From Streptomyces sp. NBC_01591 (GTDB taxonomy: Bacteria > Actinomycetota > Actinomycetes > Streptomycetales > Streptomycetaceae), in the NCBI RefSeq assembly GCF_035918155.1, contig NZ_CP109329.1, positions 1 to 64,000 of the forward strand: DNA of 64,000 nt, read 5' to 3'. Position 1 is the stretch's first letter; each line of letters starts with the position of its first letter. Below, in pieces: positions 62,207 to 64,000 of this stretch. The notes below the pieces were generated by a model, which worked only from the letters and a program-made list of their open reading frames with translations, was not told the DNA's origin and ran no database searches. The translations under genes were made by a program, and so were the position numbers.

Positions 62207-63394
62207 ATGAACACCGCCCCCGCCGACATCACCCCGTTCCGTGTCGAGATTCCCGAGAGCGCTCTGGAGGACCTTCTGCGCCGCCTCGGCACCACCCGCT
62301 GGCCCGAGGAGCCGGACGACTCCGGCTGGGAGCAGGGCGTGCCGCCCGGCTATCTGCGCGAGCTGGCCGGGTACTGGCGCCAGGGCTACGACTGGCGGAT
62401 CCACGAGGCGGAACTCAACTCCTACCCGCAGTTCACCACCATGGCCGACGGCACCCGGGTGCACTTTCTCCATGTGCCTTCCCCTTCCGCCGACGCACTG
62501 CCGCTGCTGCTGGCGCACGGCTGGCCCGGCTCGGTCGTCGAGTTCCTGGACGTGATCGGGCCGCTCACCGATCCGGCCGCGTACGGCGGGGACGCGCGGG
62601 ACGCCTTCGAGCTGGTGATCCCGAGCCTGCCCGGGTTCGCCTTCTCCGGCCCGGCGGCCGGCGCGGGCTGGGACGTCCCGCGCATGGCCCGTGCCTTCAC
62701 GGCCCTGATGAGGCACCTGGGCCACACCCGGTACGGGGTGCACGGTGGTGACTGGGGCGCCCGGATCTGCCGGGAGATGGGACTGGCCGACCCGGACGCG
62801 GTGGTCGGAGTCCATGTGACGGCGCTGCCCTCGGCAGTCGCCACCCGGATGCCGGAAGAGGACGAGGCCGACGGGCTCGGCGAGGAGGAGCGGGCGCGGA
62901 TGCGCGCCTCGGCGGCCCGCCGGGCGGCGCTGATGCGGGATTCGATGGCGTACGGCCTCCTGCAGTCCTCCCGCCCGCGCACCCTCGGCTACGCTCTGAC
63001 CGACTCGCCGGTTGGCCAACTCGCCTGGATCGTCGAGAAGTTCAAGGAGTTCAGCGACTGTGCCAGGGCGCCCGAGGAGGCTGTGGACCGGGACCGGATG
63101 CTCACCAATGTGATGCTCTACTGGCTGACCGGCACCGCGGTCTCCTCGGCCCGCCTCTACTACGAGACGGCCCACTCGTCCGTCGGCTGGGATGCCGAGG
63201 TGCCGCATTCCAAGACGCCGACCGGAGTGGCGGTCTTCCCCGCCGACCTGGCACTGCCTGTCCGGTCGTTGGCCGAGCAGACCGACAACGTGGTGCACTG
63301 GTCGGAGTTCGGCCGTGGCGGCCACTTCCCTGCCCTGGAAGTGCCGGACCTGCTGGTGGGCGACCTACGCGAGTTCTTCCGCACCCTGCGCTGA
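62207..63394 (+). CDS. Epoxide hydrolase (alpha/beta hydrolase with EHN domain)
   Basis: 395 residues. The N-terminal EHN domain (about 1-110) starts [20 protein letters not shown]. Oxyanion motif HGWP at 104-107, nucleophile Asp182 in HGGDWGARI, and His373 in [10 protein letters not shown] complete the site. It may open an epoxide on the side chain or aromatic core, or catalyse an epoxide-driven cyclisation. Presence of an epoxide intermediate would fit a DNA-alkylating product. Its 3' end overlaps the convergent flavin reductase gene by 30 bp. Confidence 0.9.
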   Translation: MNTAPADITPFRVEIPESALEDLLRRLGTTRWPEEPDDSGWEQGVPPGYLRELAGYWRQGYDWRIHEAELNSYPQFTTMADGTRVHFLHVPSPSADALPLLLAHGWPGSVVEFLDVIGPLTDPAAYGGDARDAFELVIPSLPGFAFSGPAAGAGWDVPRMARAFTALMRHLGHTRYGVHGGDWGARICREMGLADPDAVVGVHVTALPSAVATRMPEEDEADGLGEEERARMRASAARRAALMRDSMAYGLLQSSRPRTLGYALTDSPVGQLAWIVEKFKEFSDCARAPEEAVDRDRMLTNVMLYWLTGTAVSSARLYYETAHSSVGWDAEVPHSKTPTGVAVFPADLALPVRSLAEQTDNVVHWSEFGRGGHFPALEVPDLLVGDLREFFRTLR

Positions 63395-63961
63395 CCAGAG
63401 CGCGCCCCCGCCGCGGGCCAGCAGCCCGGCCAGGTCGGCCAGCTGGTGGCACATCACGCCGACCCTGTGGGTGGTCTCCTTGTCGGCAAGGACGTACCGG
63501 CCGCCCTCCAGGACGAAGTCGTCGGTCCGGGTGGTCACCACCGTGGAGGTGGCGACGGCGTGCAGGCTGCGCGCCACCGTCCGCAGGTGCTCCAGCGGCT
63601 GCTCACTGCCGCGCCGGCCACCGTCCCCGCACAGTGCGACGGGCTTGCCGCGGAATTCGCGTGCGGTCAGATGGTCCAGAGCGCACTTCAGTACCCCGGA
63701 GTACGAGTTGTGGTAGACGGGGCTGGCCCAGACGAAGGCGTCCGCCGCGGTGGCGGCCGCCTGCAGTTTCCGCAGCGCCGGGGTCCGGCGCTGCCACGGG
63801 GCGCCCTCGCCCTGCGGGACGGCCCACGGCAGGTCGTGCGCCCGCAGGTCGAAGATGCGGGCGCGGTGCCCGTCCAGGGTCAGCCGACGGGCGGCCTCCT
63901 CGGCAAGGGCGGCAGTGCGGGACGGGGTCCCGAGACTGCCCTGAATGATCAGTATCTCCAT
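63365..63961 (-). CDS. NADPH-dependent FMN reductase
   Basis: 198 residues with a flavodoxin-like fold: [20 protein letters not shown] (phosphate loop), then [21 protein letters not shown], the FMN-binding signature, and [20 protein letters not shown]. It should supply reduced FMN to a partner monooxygenase, most likely the acyl-CoA-dehydrogenase-like protein at 35284. ATG 63961. It is the last gene seen and the cluster appears to continue to the right. Confidence 0.9.
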   Translation of the reverse strand: MEILIIQGSLGTPSRTAALAEEAARRLTLDGHRARIFDLRAHDLPWAVPQGEGAPWQRRTPALRKLQAAATAADAFVWASPVYHNSYSGVLKCALDHLTAREFRGKPVALCGDGGRRGSEQPLEHLRTVARSLHAVATSTVVTTRTDDFVLEGGRYVLADKETTHRVGVMCHQLADLAGLLARGGGALWSAQGAEELA

Positions 63962-64000
63962 GGGGCCACCTGCCTCCCGGCGGCGCGGGCCGCTCAGCGC

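Noticed and set aside
60092..63325. 1,077-codon minus-strand frame across KSIII, CCR and epoxide hydrolase
   Set aside because: It spans three well-supported genes on the other strand and has no domain of its own.
1..64000. tRNA, rRNA or riboswitch genes
   Set aside because: None recognised by eye; a covariance-model scan would be needed to exclude small RNAs.

Overview
This is a high-GC window with GTG starts, strong codon-position bias, many 4-bp stop/start overlaps and Streptomyces-type gene families (SARP regulator, type I and II polyketide genes, SpoIIE-type GAF/PAS sensor, IS21, IS630 and Tn3 elements). The source is most likely Streptomyces or a close actinobacterial relative. All assignments come from reading the translated sequence; no database search was run.

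Left part (1 to about 32.2 kb) is a mosaic accessory region. It holds an edge-truncated GAF/PAS sensor, a frameshifted IS630 transposase beside a nitrilase-family gene, a DinB protein, a methyltransferase, a decayed IS21 element, a Uma2 nuclease, a VapBC-like toxin-antitoxin pair, a degenerate integrase, several gene scraps, and an AAC(3)-family acetyltransferase. Its centre is a complete 10,957-bp Tn3-family transposon (13678-24634) with 55-bp terminal inverted repeats and an exact 5-bp target duplication (CGGTA). The transposon carries TnpA, a TnpI-type tyrosine recombinase with its palindromic recombination site, and a two-gene cargo operon. The first cargo gene encodes a 1,749-residue caspase-like / NACHT-STAND ATPase / 20-repeat WD40 protein. 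The second, overlapping it by 4 bp, encodes a serine esterase. It looks like a mobile conflict or anti-phage module. The transposon interrupts an HSL-family esterase gene whose two halves join perfectly in frame once the element and one CGGTA copy are removed. The divergent TetR gene and its operators remain on the right side.

From 25.6 to 32.2 kb lie another Tn3 transposase remnant, an IS21 istA 5' remnant, a decapitated methyltransferase, a two-component system with an ABC-2 exporter, and a small plasmid-like segment. That segment has two overlapping winged-helix genes, a 62-bp perfect palindrome and 21-bp iterons.

Right part (32.2 kb to the end) is a hybrid type I/type II aromatic polyketide cluster that continues past the right edge. 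It has KS-alpha/CLF, an ACP, a C9-type ketoreductase, an aromatase/cyclase and an MBL-fold protein. It also has a type I loading module (KSQ-AT-ACP), one fully reducing type I module (KS-AT-DH-ER-KR-ACP), a free acyltransferase and a Ser-nucleophile KSIII. Precursor genes are a fused 3-hydroxyacyl-CoA dehydrogenase and a crotonyl-CoA carboxylase/reductase; tailoring genes are a P450, an acyl-CoA-dehydrogenase-like flavoprotein, an LLM flavoenzyme, an epoxide hydrolase and a flavin reductase. Regulators are a SARP, an atypical LuxR-type protein and a WYL protein. The two type I modules probably make a short reduced acyl primer (2-methylhexanoyl, or 2-methylbutanoyl) that KSIII and the AT pass to the type II synthase. 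An AlkZ-like DNA glycosylase at the cluster edge suggests a DNA-alkylating, pluramycin- or trioxacarcin-like product.
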